From the NCBI GenBank assembly GCA_947044365.1, contig OX345651.1, forward strand, positions 2,061,926 through 2,125,925: a stretch of DNA of 64,000 nucleotides, read 5' to 3'. Within the stretch, counting starts at the first letter, position 1. The number at the start of each line of letters is the position of its first letter. Positions 13,166 to 25,600 of the stretch are shown in pieces. Both the position numbers and the translations under genes were made by a program. A model generated the notes under the pieces. The model made no database searches. It had not been told where the DNA came from and worked only from the letters and a program-made list of their open reading frames with translations. The stretch comes from Petrosia ficiformis (lineage: Eukaryota; Porifera; Demospongiae; Haplosclerida; Petrosiidae).

Positions 13166-15120
13166 GACAGTAGAGAGTTCTGTGACAGTAGAGACTATGG
13201 TGACAGAAGAGAATACTGTGACAGTAGAGACTATTGTGACTTGTCAATATAGAGGGTGCTGTGACATAAGAGACTATTGTGAATATAGAGACTACTGTGG
13301 CAGGAGAGGCTGCAGTGACAGTAGAGACTATTGTGACTATGGATACTGCTGCGATAGAGAAAACTGTGACTGTAGAGATTATTGTGACAGTAAAGACTAT
13401 TGTTATAGTGGAGATATGGTGACTGTATAGACTACTGTGACACTAGAGGCTATTGAAACAGTACAGACTACAGTTCCAGCAGTTACACTGTGACAGAATA
13501 GAGTACTGAAACAGTAGAGATTATTGTGAGAGTAGAGACTACTGTGACAATAGAGAGTACTGTGACAGCTGTTACCATATTGAGAGTAGACACTACTGTG
13601 TCAGTAGAGACTATTGTGACAGTAGAGACAATTGTGCACTACAGACGATCGACACGATAGTGACTACTGTGAAAGTAGAGAATACTGTTACAGTGCAGAC
13701 AATTGTGCCAGTATAGACAATTGTGTCAGTTAGATAACAATGTGACCATAGAGACTGCTGTGACAGTAGACAATTGTTACAGTAGAGACAATTGTGAGAG
13801 TAGAGACTATTGTGACAGTGGAGACTTTTGTGACAGTATTGACTTTTCTTACAGTAGAGACTTCTGTGACACTATAGGCTATTGAGGCAGTAGAGACTGC
13901 TCTTACAACAGCTACGACAGTGACAGAAGAGACTACTGTAACCGTAGAGACTATTGTGACATTTGAGAATACTGTGACACTATAGAGACTATTGTGACAG
14001 AAGAGACTACTGTGACACGAGAGGCTATTGAGACAGGAGAGGCTACTCTTACAGCAGCTACTACAGTGACAGAAGAGACTACTATAACTGTAGAGACTAT
14101 GGTGACATTGGAGACTACTGTGACACTATAGAGACTATTGTGACAGAAGAGACTACTGTGACACTAGAGGCTATTGAGACAGTAGACACTACTCTTACAG
14201 CAGTTACCACAGTGACAGTAGAGACTATTGCGACAGCAGAGACTGCAGTGACAGTATAGTCTATGATGACAGATGACGCTGCTGTGACAGTAGAGAACAT
14301 AGTAACACTGGAAACTATTGTTACAGTAGAGACTACAGTCACTTGTCACTGTAGAGACTAATGTGACAGTAGAGACTGTGACTGTAGTGACTACTGTGAC
14401 AGTAGAGAATACTGTGACAGTAGAAACAATTGTGAAAGTAGAGACTATTGTGACTGTGGAGACTATTGAAACAGTAAAGACTATTGTGGCTATAGAGACT
14501 GTTGTGAGAGTTGATACTATTGTGACAGTGGAGACTATTGTGAGAGTAGACAATTGTAACAGTAGACACAATTGTGACATTGGAGACTATCGTGACTGTA
14601 GAGACTACTGTGGCAGTAGAGACAATCGAACAATGGAGACTACTGTGACTATAAAAAATACTGTGAGAGTAGAGACTACTGCGAAAGCAGAGACTGCTGT
14701 GACAGTTGAAACTACTGTGACAGTAGAGATAATTGTGAAAGTAAGAGACTATTGTGACTGTGGAGACTATTGAAACAGTAGTGACTATTGTGACTATAGA
14801 GACTTGTGAGAGTTGATACTATGTGTCAGTGGAGACTATTGTGAGAGTAGAGACAATTGTGACAGTCGATACAATTGTGACAGTAGAGACTATTGTGACT
14901 ATAGAAACTACTGTGACAGTAAAGACAGTTGAGACATTAGAAACATTTGTGACAGTTGATACAATTGTATCAGCAGAGACTACAGTGACTATAGAAACTA
15001 CTGTGACAGTAAAGGCTATTGTGACATTAGAGATTATTGTGACTTTAGATACTACTGTGACTATAGAGACTATAGGCACCTGTGACAGTAGAGACTACTG
15101 TGAGGAGAGACTACTGTGAC
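13166..15120 (-). repeat. Inverted satellite block, copy 3 of 3
   Basis: Third copy of the long inverted block. It retains the extra module near 14030-14110 that copy 2 lacks, so it is closer in content to copy 1. The ACGATCGACACGAT landmark is at about 13646. Confidence 0.8.
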
Positions 15121-18087
15121 AATAGACTCTACTGTCACAAAAGTCTCTACTCTCATAATACTCTCTACTGTCGCAATTGTCTCTATTTTCACAATAATCT
15201 CTTCTGTCACAATAGTCTCTACTGCCACAGTGGTAACTGCTGTCACAGTAGTCTCTATAGTCACAATAGTCTCTACTGTCAAAATAGTTTTCACTGTCAA
15301 AATAATCTATACTGTCACAATTGTCTCCAATATCACAGTAGTCTCTACTGTCAAAGTTGAGTCTATTGTCACAGTAGTCTCTACGTCTCAGTGGTAACTG
15401 CTGTCACAGTAGTCTGTATAGTCAAAAAAGTCTCTACTTTCACAATAGTCTCTACAGTCAAAAATGTCTCTTCTGTCACAGTGGTAACTGCTATCACAGT
15501 AGAGACTATTAGCATACTCTCACAGTAGTCTCTTCTGTCACAGTGCCTATAGTCTCTACTGTCACAATAGACTCTATACTCACAATTGTCTCTACTGTCA
15601 CAATTGTCTCTACAGTCACAGTAGTTCCTATAGTCACAATAGTCTCTACTGTCACAATAGTCTCCACAGTCACAATAGTCTCTACTGTCAAAATAGTCCC
15701 TACAGTCAAAATTGTCTCTACTGTCCTAATTGTCTCTACTTTCACAGTATTCTCTAAGGTCACAGTGGTAACTGCTGTCACAGTAGTTTCTATAAGCACA
15801 ATAGTCTCTACAGTCACAATAGTCTCCACTGTCACAATAGTTTCTACAGTCACAATATTCTCCACTGTCACAATTGTGTCTACTGTCACAATTGTGTCTA
15901 CTGTCACAGTGGTAGATGCTGTCACAGAAGTCTCTATACTCACAATTGTCTCTACTGTCACAATTGTCTCTACTGTCACAGTAGTTCCTATAGTCTCAAT
16001 AGTCTCTACTGTCACAGTAGTCTCTACTCTCACAATACTTTATTCTGTCATAATTGTCTCTACCTTCACAATTGTTTCTACCTTCACAATGTCTCTACAC
16101 TCACAATATTCTCCTCTGTGACAATAGTCTCTACAGTCACAATAGTCTCCACTGTCACAATACTCTCTACTGTCACAATAGTCTCTAGTGTCACAGTGGT
16201 AACTGCTCTCGCAGTAGTCTTTATAGTCACAATAGTCTCTACTCTCTGCAGTCTCTGCTGTCGCAGTAGTCTCTAGTTTCTCCGTGGTAACTGCTGTCAC
16301 CGTACTGTCTACGGTCACAACAGTCTCTATTGTCACATTAAGTTTCCACTGTCACCTCAGTATCTGCTATCGCCGTAGTCTTTACTGTCACAGTAGTCTC
16401 TAACAGTCAAAATAATCTCCACTGCCACAATAGTCTCTACAGTCACAATAGTCTCCACTGTCACAATAGTCTCTACTGTCACAGTGGTAACTGCTCTCGC
16501 AGTAGTCTTTATAGTCACAATAGTCTTTACTGTCACTGCAGTCTCTGCTGTCGCTGTAGTCTCTAGTATCTCCGTGGTAAATGCTGTCACCGTAGTGTCT
16601 ACTGTCACAACAGTCACTATTGTCACATTAGTTTCAACTGTCACCGCAGTATCTGCTATCGCAGTAGTCTGCTATCGCAGTAGTCTCTACTGTCACAGTA
16701 GTCTCTATAATCACAAGAGTCTCTACTGTCACAATAGTCTCTACTGTCACAATAGTCTCCACTGTCACAATAGTCTTTACTTTCACAATTGTCACTTCTG
16801 CCACTGTGGTAAGTGCAGTCGCAGAAGTATCTATAGCAACAATAGTCTCTACACTCTCAATAGTCTCTATTGTAACAAGGGTAACTGCTGTCGCAGTAGT
16901 CTCTGTCACAATAGTCTCTATACTTACACTTGTCTCTACCCTAAGAATAGTCTCCACTGTTACAGTAGTCACTATAATCACAATAGTCTCTATAGTCACA
17001 ATAGTCTCTACTCTCACAACAGTCTCCTCTGTCAAAATAGTGTATACTCTCACAATTGACACCACTGTCACAGTAGTCTCTACTGCCACAGTGGTAACTG
17101 CTGTCAGAGAAGTTTCTATAGCTAAAATAGTCTTTAATGCCACAGTAGTCTCTACTGTAAGAGTAGTCACTACCGTCGCAGTAGTCTCAACTGTGACAGT
17201 AGTGTCTTCCGTCTCAGTGGTAACTGCCGTCGCAGTAGTCTTTATAGTCAAAAATGTCTCTGCTTTCACAATATTCTCTACTGTCATATGTCTCTTCTGT
17301 CACAGTGGTAACTGCTGTCACAGTAGAGACTATTATCACAGTAGTCTGTACTCTCACAGTAGTCTCTACTGTCACAAGTGCCTATAGTCTCTACTGTCAC
17401 CATAGTTTCTATAGTCACAATTGTCTCCACTGTCACAATAGTCTCTACTGTCACAGTAGTATCTACTGTCACAATAATTTATGGTCACAGTGGTAACTGA
17501 TGTCACAGTAGTCTCTATAGACAAAATAGTCCCTACTGTCACAATAGTCTCCACTTGCCCAATAGTGTATACTGTCACAATTATTCTACTGTCACAGAAG
17601 TCTCCACTCTCACTTTAGAGTCTATTGTCACAGTAGTCTCTACTCTCACAGTAGTCTCTACCGTCACAAGTGACGATAATCTGTACTGTCACAATAATCT
17701 CTATAGTCACAATAGTCACTACTGTGAAAATACTCTCCACTGTCACAATTGTCTCTACTGTCATAATTGTGTCTAATGTCACATTGGTAACAGATGTCAC
17801 AGTAGTCTCTATAGACACAATATTCTCTACTGTCACAATAGTCTCCACTGTCAAAATAGTCTATACTTTCACAATTGTCTCCACTGTGACAGTAGTCTGT
17901 ATTGCCACAGTGGTATCTGCTGTCACAGAAGTATCTATAGCGACAATAGTCTTTACTGTCACAGTAGTTTCTCCTGTCATAGTCTCTACCTTCGCAGTAG
18001 TCTCAACTGTGACAGTAGTCTCTACTCTCACAGGGGTATCTGATGTCATTGTAGTCTCTATAGTCAAAAAAGTCTCTACTTACTGTG
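15121..18087 (+). repeat. Forward satellite block
   Basis: Forward units. The first about 300 bp match 5076-5440. The right part has modules (CTCGCAGTAGTCTTTATAG, about 16495) that recur at 19320 and 19620 and are rare further left. Ends at the TACTTACTGTGAAAGCAGAG flip. Confidence 0.75.
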
Positions 18088-18624
18088 AAAGCAGAGACTA
18101 TTGTGACAGTAGAGACTATTGTGAATGTGAGACTATTGTGACAGTAGAGACAATTGTGATAGTATAGACTATTTTGACAGTGGAGACTTTTGTGAGAGTA
18201 GAGACTATTTTCACAGTAGTGACTATAGAGACTATTGTGACTGTACAGACTATAGGCACTTGTGACAGTAGAGATACCTGTGAGAGTAGAGACTACTCTG
18301 ACAATAGACTCTACTGTGAGAGTAGAGACTACTGTGACAGTGGAGATAATTGTGACAGTATAGATTATTTTGTCATTGGAGACTATTTTGACAGTACAGA
18401 CTACTGTGACTATAGAGACTACTGTGACAGCAGTTACCACTGTGACAGTAGAGACTATTTTGACAGTAGAGACTATTGTGATCATAGTGACTACTGTGAC
18501 AGTAGAGAATACTGTGACAGTAGAGACAATTTTGACAGTAGAGACAATTGTGAGAGTAGAGACTATTTTGACAGTAGAGACTATTGTGACAGTGGAGACT
18601 ATTGCGACAGTAGAGACTACTGTC
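18088..18624 (-). repeat. Short inverted satellite block, copy 2
   Basis: Nearly identical to 8188-8728, with identical flip sequences at both ends. The following forward sequence is also shared, so the duplicated segment is longer than the inverted block itself. Confidence 0.8.
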
Positions 18625-21600
18625 ACCGCAGTATCTGCTATCGCTGTAGTCTCTACTGTCACAGTATTCTCTACAGTCAAAATTGTCTCTACTGTTATTT
18701 GTCACTACTGTCCCTGTATTCTCTACTGTCACAGTAGTCTCTATAATCACAAGAGTCTCTACTGTCACAATAGTCTCTACTGTCACAATACTTTACACTG
18801 TCATAATTGTCTCTACCTTTACAATTGTCTCTACCTTCACAATTGTTTCTACACTCACTATATTCTCCACTGTCACAATTGTGTCTACTGTCACAATTGT
18901 GTCTTCTGTCACAGTGGTAGATGCCGTCACAGAAGTCTCTATAGTCACAATAGTCTCTACTGTCACAATAGTCTCCACAGTCACAATAGTCTCTACTGTC
19001 AAAATAGTCTCTACAGTCAAAATTGTCTCTACTGTCCTAATTGTCTCTACTTTCACAGTATTCTCTAAGGTCACAGTGGTAACTGCTGTCACAGTAGTTT
19101 CTATTGACACAATAGTCTCTATTGTCACATTAGTTTCAACTGTCACCGCAGTATCTGCTATCGCAGTAGTCTCTACTGTCACAGTAGTCTCTATAATCAC
19201 AAGAGTCTCTACTGTCACAATAGTCTCTACTCTCCCAATACTTTATACTGTCATAATTGTCTCTACCTTCACAATTGTCTCTACTGTCACAATAGTCTCT
19301 ACTGTCACAGTGGTAACTGCTCTCGCAGTAGTCTTTATAGTCACAATAGTCTCTACTCTCTGCAGTCTCTGCTGTCGCAGTAGTCTCTAGTATCTCCGTG
19401 GTAACTGCTGTCACCGTAGTGTCTACTGTCACAACAGTCTTATTGTCACATTAGTTTCCACTGTCACCTCAGTATCTGCTATCGCCGTAGTCTTTACTGT
19501 CACAGTAGTCTCTAACAGTCAAAATAATCTCCACTACCACAATAGTCTCTACAGTCACAATAGTCTCCACTGTCACAATAGTTTCTACTGTCATAATAGT
19601 CTCTACTGTCACAGTGGTAACTGCTCTCGCAGTAGTCTTTATAGTCACAATAGTCTCTACTGTCACTGCAGTCTCTGCTGTCGCTGTAGTCTCTAGTATC
19701 TCCGTGGTAACTGCTGTCACCGTAGTGTCTACTGTCACAACAGTCTCTTTTGTCACATTAGTTTCAACTGTCACCGCAGTATCTGCTATCGCAGTAGTCT
19801 GCTATCGCATTAGTTTCTATTGTCACAATATTCTCTTCTGTCAAAGTAGTCTCTACTGTCACAGTAGTCTCTACTGTCACAGTAGTTGCAACTCTCACCG
19901 CTGTCTCTTCTGTAGCAGTAGTCTCTAAATTCACAATAGTCTTTACAGCCACAATTGACTCTATAGTCATTGTAGGCTCTAATGTCGCTGTAGTCTCTGC
20001 TGTCGCAGTAGTTTCTAATGTCTCGGTGGTAACTGCTGTCACCATAGTGTCTACTGTCACAACAGTCTCTACCATCACAGTATTCTCTACAGTCAAAATT
20101 GTCTCTAATGTTACCATTGTCAATACTGTCCCTGTATTCTCTACTGTCACAGTAGTCTCTATAATCACAAGAGTCTCTACTGTCACAATAGTCTCTACTC
20201 TCACAATACTTTATACTGTCATAATTGTCTCTTCCTTCACAATTGTCTCTACCTTCACAATTGTCTCTACACTCACAATATTCTCCACTGTCACAATTGT
20301 GTCTACTGTCACAATTGTGTTTACTGTCACAGTGGTAGATGCTGTCACAGAAGTCTCTATAGTCACAATAGTCTCTACTGTCACAATAGTCTCCAGAGTC
20401 ACAATAGTCTCTACTGTCAAAATAGTCTCTATAGTCACAATAGTCTCTACTGTCACAATAGTCTCCACAGTCACAATAGTCTCTACTGTCACAATAGTCT
20501 CCACTGTCACAATAGTCTTTACTTTCACAATTGTCACTTCTGCCACTGTGGTAAGTGCAGTCGCAGAAGTATCTATAGCAACAATAGTCTCTACACTATC
20601 AATAGTCTCTATTGTAACGGGGGTAACTGCTGTCGCAGTAGACTCTGTCACAATAGTCTCTATACTTACACTTGTCTCTACCCTAATAATAGTCTCCACT
20701 GTTACAGTAATCACTATAATCACAATAGTCTCTATAGTCACAATAGTCTCTACTCTCACAACAGTCTCTGTCAAAATAGTGTATACTCTCACAATTGTCA
20801 CCACTGTCACAGTAGTCTCTACTGCCACAGTGGTAACTGCTGTCAGAGAAGTTTCTATAGCTAAAATAGTCTTTAATGTCACAGTAGTCTCTACTGTAAG
20901 AGTAGTCACTACCGTCGCAGTAGTCTCAACTGTGACAGTAGTGTCTTCTGTCTCAATGGTAACTGCCGTCGCAGTAGTCTTTATAGTCAAAAATGTCTCT
21001 GCTTTCACAATATTCTCTACTGTCATATATGTCTCTTCTGTCACAGTGGTAACTGCTGTCACAGTAGAGACTATTATCACAGTAGTCTGTACTCTCACAG
21101 TAGTCTCTACTGTCACAAGTGCCTATAGTCTCTACTGTCACCATAGTTTCTATAGTCACAATTGTCTCCACTGTCACAATAGTCTCTACTGTCACAAGAG
21201 TCTCCACTGTCACAATAGTCTCCACTGTCACAATAGTCTCTACTGTCACAATTGTCTCTTCTGCCACAGTGGTAACTGCTGTCGCAGAAATATCTATAGC
21301 CCCAATAGCCTCTACTGTCTCAGTAGTCGCTACTGTAACAAGAATAACTGCTGTCGCAGTAGTCTCTACTGTCACAATAGTCTTTTTAATCACAATAGAT
21401 TCTACTCTAACAATAGTCTCCAATGTCACAATAGTCTCCGTTGTCACAATTGTCTCTACTGTCCCAATTGTCTCTACTGTCACAGTAGTATCTACTGTCA
21501 CAACAATCTAGGGTCACAGTGGTAACTGCTGTCACAGTAGTCTCTATAGACACAATAGTCCCTTCTGTCACAATAGTCTCCACTTGCCCAATTGTGTATA

Positions 21601-22119
21601 CTGTCACAATTATTCTACTGTCACAGAAGTCTCCACTCTCACTTTAGAGTCTATTGTCACAATAGTCTCTACTCTCACAGTAGTCTCTACCGTCACAAGT
21701 GACGATAATCTGTACTGTCACAATAATCTCTATAGTCACAATAGTCACTACTGTGAAAATACTCTCCACTGTCACAATTGTCTCTACTGTCACAATTGTG
21801 TCTAATGTCACATTGGTAACAGCTGTCACAGTAGTCTCTATAGACACAATAGTCTCTACTGTCACAATAGTCTCCACTGTCAAAATAGTCTATACTTTCA
21901 CAATTGTCTCCACTGTGACAGTAGTCTGTATTGCCACAGTGGTATCTGCTGTCACAGAAGTATCTATAGCGACAATAGTCTTTACTGTCACAGTAGTTTC
22001 TACTGTCAGAATAGTCTCTACCTTCGCAGTAGTCTCAACTGTGACAGTAGTCTCTACTCTCACAGGGGTATCTGATGTCATTGTAGTCTCTATAGTCAAA
22101 AAAGTCGCTACTTACTGTG
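18625..22119 (+). repeat. Forward satellite block
   Basis: Forward units between two copies of the short inverted block. Copies of modules from 1.5-2.5 kb, 16.4-17.5 kb and 17.5-18.1 kb are combined here in a new order. It contains one of the longest continuous frames (about 499 codons at 20026-21525), read as a by-product of the stop-free consensus. Confidence 0.75.
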
Positions 22120-22656
22120 AAAGCAGAGACTATTGTGACAGTAGAGACTATTGTGAATGTGAGACTATTGTGACAGTAGAGACAATTGTGATAGTATAGA
22201 CTATTTTGACAGTGGAGACTTTTGTGAGAGTAGAGACTATTTTCACAGTAGTGACTATAGAGACTATTGTGACTGTACAGACTATAGGCACTTGTGACAG
22301 TAGAGATACCTGTGAGAGTAGAGACTACTCTGACAATAGACTCTACTGTGAGAGTAGAGACTACTGTGACAGTGGAGATAATTGTGACAGTATAGATTAT
22401 TTTGTCATTGGAGACTATTTTGACAGTACAGACTACTGTGACTATAGAGACTACTGTGACAGCAGTTACCACTGTGACAGTAGAGACTATTTTGACAGTA
22501 GAGACTATTGTGATTATAGTGACTACTGTGACAGTAGAGAATACTGTGACAGTAGAGACAATTTTGACAGTAGAGACAATTGTGAGAGTAGAGACTATTT
22601 TGACAGTAGAGACTATTGTGACAGTGGAGACTATTGCGACAGTAGAGACTACTGTC
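22120..22656 (-). repeat. Short inverted satellite block, copy 3
   Basis: Third nearly identical copy of the roughly 540-bp inverted block, the last sizeable inverted block in the array. From here to 41395 the array keeps one orientation except for 36 bp near 29.35 kb. Confidence 0.8.
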
Positions 22657-25600
22657 ACCGCAGTATCTGCTATAGCTGTAGTTTCTACTGTCACAGTATT
22701 CTCTACAGTCAAAATTGTCTCTACTGTTATTTGTCACTACTGTCCCTGTATTCTCTACTGTCACAGTAGTCTCTATAATCACAAGAGTCTCTACTGTCAC
22801 AATAGTCTCTACTGTCACAATACTTTACACTGTCATAATTGTCTCTACCTTCACAATTGTCTCTACCTTGACAATTGTCTCTACACTCACAATATTCTCC
22901 ACTGTCACAATTGTGTCTACTGTCACAATTGTGTCTACTGTCACAGTGGTAGATGCTGTCACAGAAGTCTCTATAGTCACAATAGTCTCTACTGTCACAA
23001 TAGTCTCCACAGTCCCAATAGTCTCTACTGTCAAAATAGTTTCTACAGTCAAAATTGTCTCTACTGTCCGAATTGTCTCTACTTTCACAGTATTCTCTAA
23101 GGTCACAGTAGTAACTGCTGTCACAGTAGTTTTTATAGACACAATAGTCTCTACAGTCACAATAGTCTCCACTTTCACAATAGTGTATACTGTCACAATT
23201 GTCTCTACCTTCGAAATTGTCTCTACTGTCACAATAGTCTCCACTGTCACAGTAGTCTCTACTGCCACAGTGGTAACTGCTGTCAGAGAAGTTTCTATAG
23301 CTAAAATAGTCTTTAATGTCACAGTAGTCTCTACTGTAAGAGTAGTCACTACCGTCGCAGTAGTCTCAACTGTGACAGTAGTGTCTTCTGTCTCAGTGGT
23401 AACTGCCGTCGCAGTAGTCTTTATAGTCAAAAATGTCTCTGCTTTCACAATATTCTCTACTGTCATATATGTCTCTTCTGTCACAGTGGTAACTGCTGTC
23501 ACAGTAGAGACTATTATCACAGTAGTCTGTACTCTCACAGTAGTCTCTACTGTCACAAGTGGCTATAGTCTCTACTGTCACCATAGTTTCTATAGTCACA
23601 ATTGTCTCCACTGTCACAATAGTCTCTACTGTCACAATAGTCTCTACTGTCACAATTGTCTCTTCTGCCACTGTGGTAACTGCTGTCGCAGAAATATCTA
23701 TAGCCACAATTGTCTCTACTGTCACAGTAGTCTATACTGTCACAATAATCTACGGTCACAGGGGTAACTGCTGTCACAGTAGTTTCTATAGACACAATAG
23801 TCCCTATTGTCACAATAGTCTCCACTTGCACAATAGTGTATATTTTCACAATTATTCTACTGTCACAGAAGTCTCCACTCTCACTTTAGAGTCTATTGTC
23901 ACCGTAGTCTCTACTCTCACAGTAGTCTCTACTGTCACAAGTGACAATAATCTGTACTGTCACAATAGTCTCTATACTCACAATAGTCTCTACTCTAACA
24001 ATAGTCTCCACTGTCACAATAGTCTCCACTGTCACAATTGTCTCTACTGTCACAATTGTCTCTACTGTCACAGTAGTCTCTACGGTCAGTGTACTCTCTA
24101 CTTTCACTGTAGTCTCTACTGTCAAAGTAGAGACTATTGTCACAGTAGTCTCTACTCTCACAGTAATTTCTACTGTCACAATTCCTTATAGTTTCTACTG
24201 TAACAATAGTCTCTATAGTCACAATAATCTCCATTGTCACAATAGTCTCTGCTGTCAATATAGTCTCCAATGTCACAGTATTCTATACTGTCACAATAGT
24301 CTCTACTGCCACAGTGGTAACTGCAGTCACAGAAGTATCTTTAGCCACAGTAGTCTCTACAGTGAGAGTAGTCTCTGCCGTCGCAGTAGTCTCAACTGTC
24401 AGAGTAGTCTCGACTGTCACAGTGGTAACTGCTGTCACTGTAGTCTCTATAGTCACAATAGTCTTTACTTTCACAATAATCTCCACATTCACAGTAGTCT
24501 ATACTGTCACAATTGTCTCTACGGTCACAATAGTCTCTACTTTCCCAATAATCTCTCCTGTCACAGTAGTCTCTACTGTCTCAGTGGTAACTGCAGTCAC
24601 AGAAGTCTGTATAGTCATAAAAGTCTCTACTTTCACAATAGTCTCTACAGTCAAAATTGTCTCTTCTGTCACAGTGGTAACTGCTGTCACATTAGAGACT
24701 ATTATCACCGTAGTCTGTACTATCACAGTAGTCTCTACGGTCACAAGTGCCTATAGTATCTACTGTCACAATAGACTCTATAGTCAAAATAGTCTCCACT
24801 GTCACAATAATCTCTACTGTCACAATAGTCTCCACTGTCACAATAGTCTCTACTGTCACAATTGTCTCTTCTGCCACAATGATAACTGCTGTCGCAGAAG
24901 TATCTATAGCCACAATAGTCTCTATTATCTCAGTAGTCTTTACTGTAACGGGGGGTAACTACTGTCGCAGTAGTCTCTAATGTCACAGTAGTTTCAACAG
25001 TCACCGCTTTCTCTGCTGTCACAGTAGTCTCGATAGTCACAATAGTCTCTACTGTCAAAATTGGCACTACTGTCACCATTGTCTCTACTATCACAGTATT
25101 CTCTACTGTCAGAGTAGTCTCTATAATCACAATGGTCTCTACTGTCACAATAGTCTCTACTGTCACAATAGTCTCTAAAGTCACTATAGTCTTTACTGTC
25201 ACCGCTTTCTCTGCTGTCGCAGTAGTCTCTATAGACACAATAGTCTTTACTGTCGCAATTGTCTCTACTGTCACAGTAGTGTCTATAGTCACAATAGTCT
25301 CTACTGTCAAAATTGTCTCTACTGTCACAATTGCCACTACTGTCACTGTATTCTCTACTGTCAAATTAGTCTCTCTAAGCACAATAGTCTCCACTGTCAC
25401 AATAGACTCTACCGTCATAATAGTCACCACTGTCACATTAGTCAGTGTCACAACTGTCTCTACTGTCACAGTAGTTTCATCTGTCACCGCAGTATCTGCT
25501 ATCGCAGTAGTCTCTACTTCACAGTATTTTTTACTCTCAAAATTGTCTCTACTGTCAACATTGTCACTACTGTCACTGTATTCTCTATATTCACAGTAGT

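Noticed and set aside
20026..21525. A 499-codon frame in the satellite, as a gene
   Set aside because: Same reason: the frame begins and ends inside repeat units, switches to the LYCHNS frame after an indel, and has no unique sequence.
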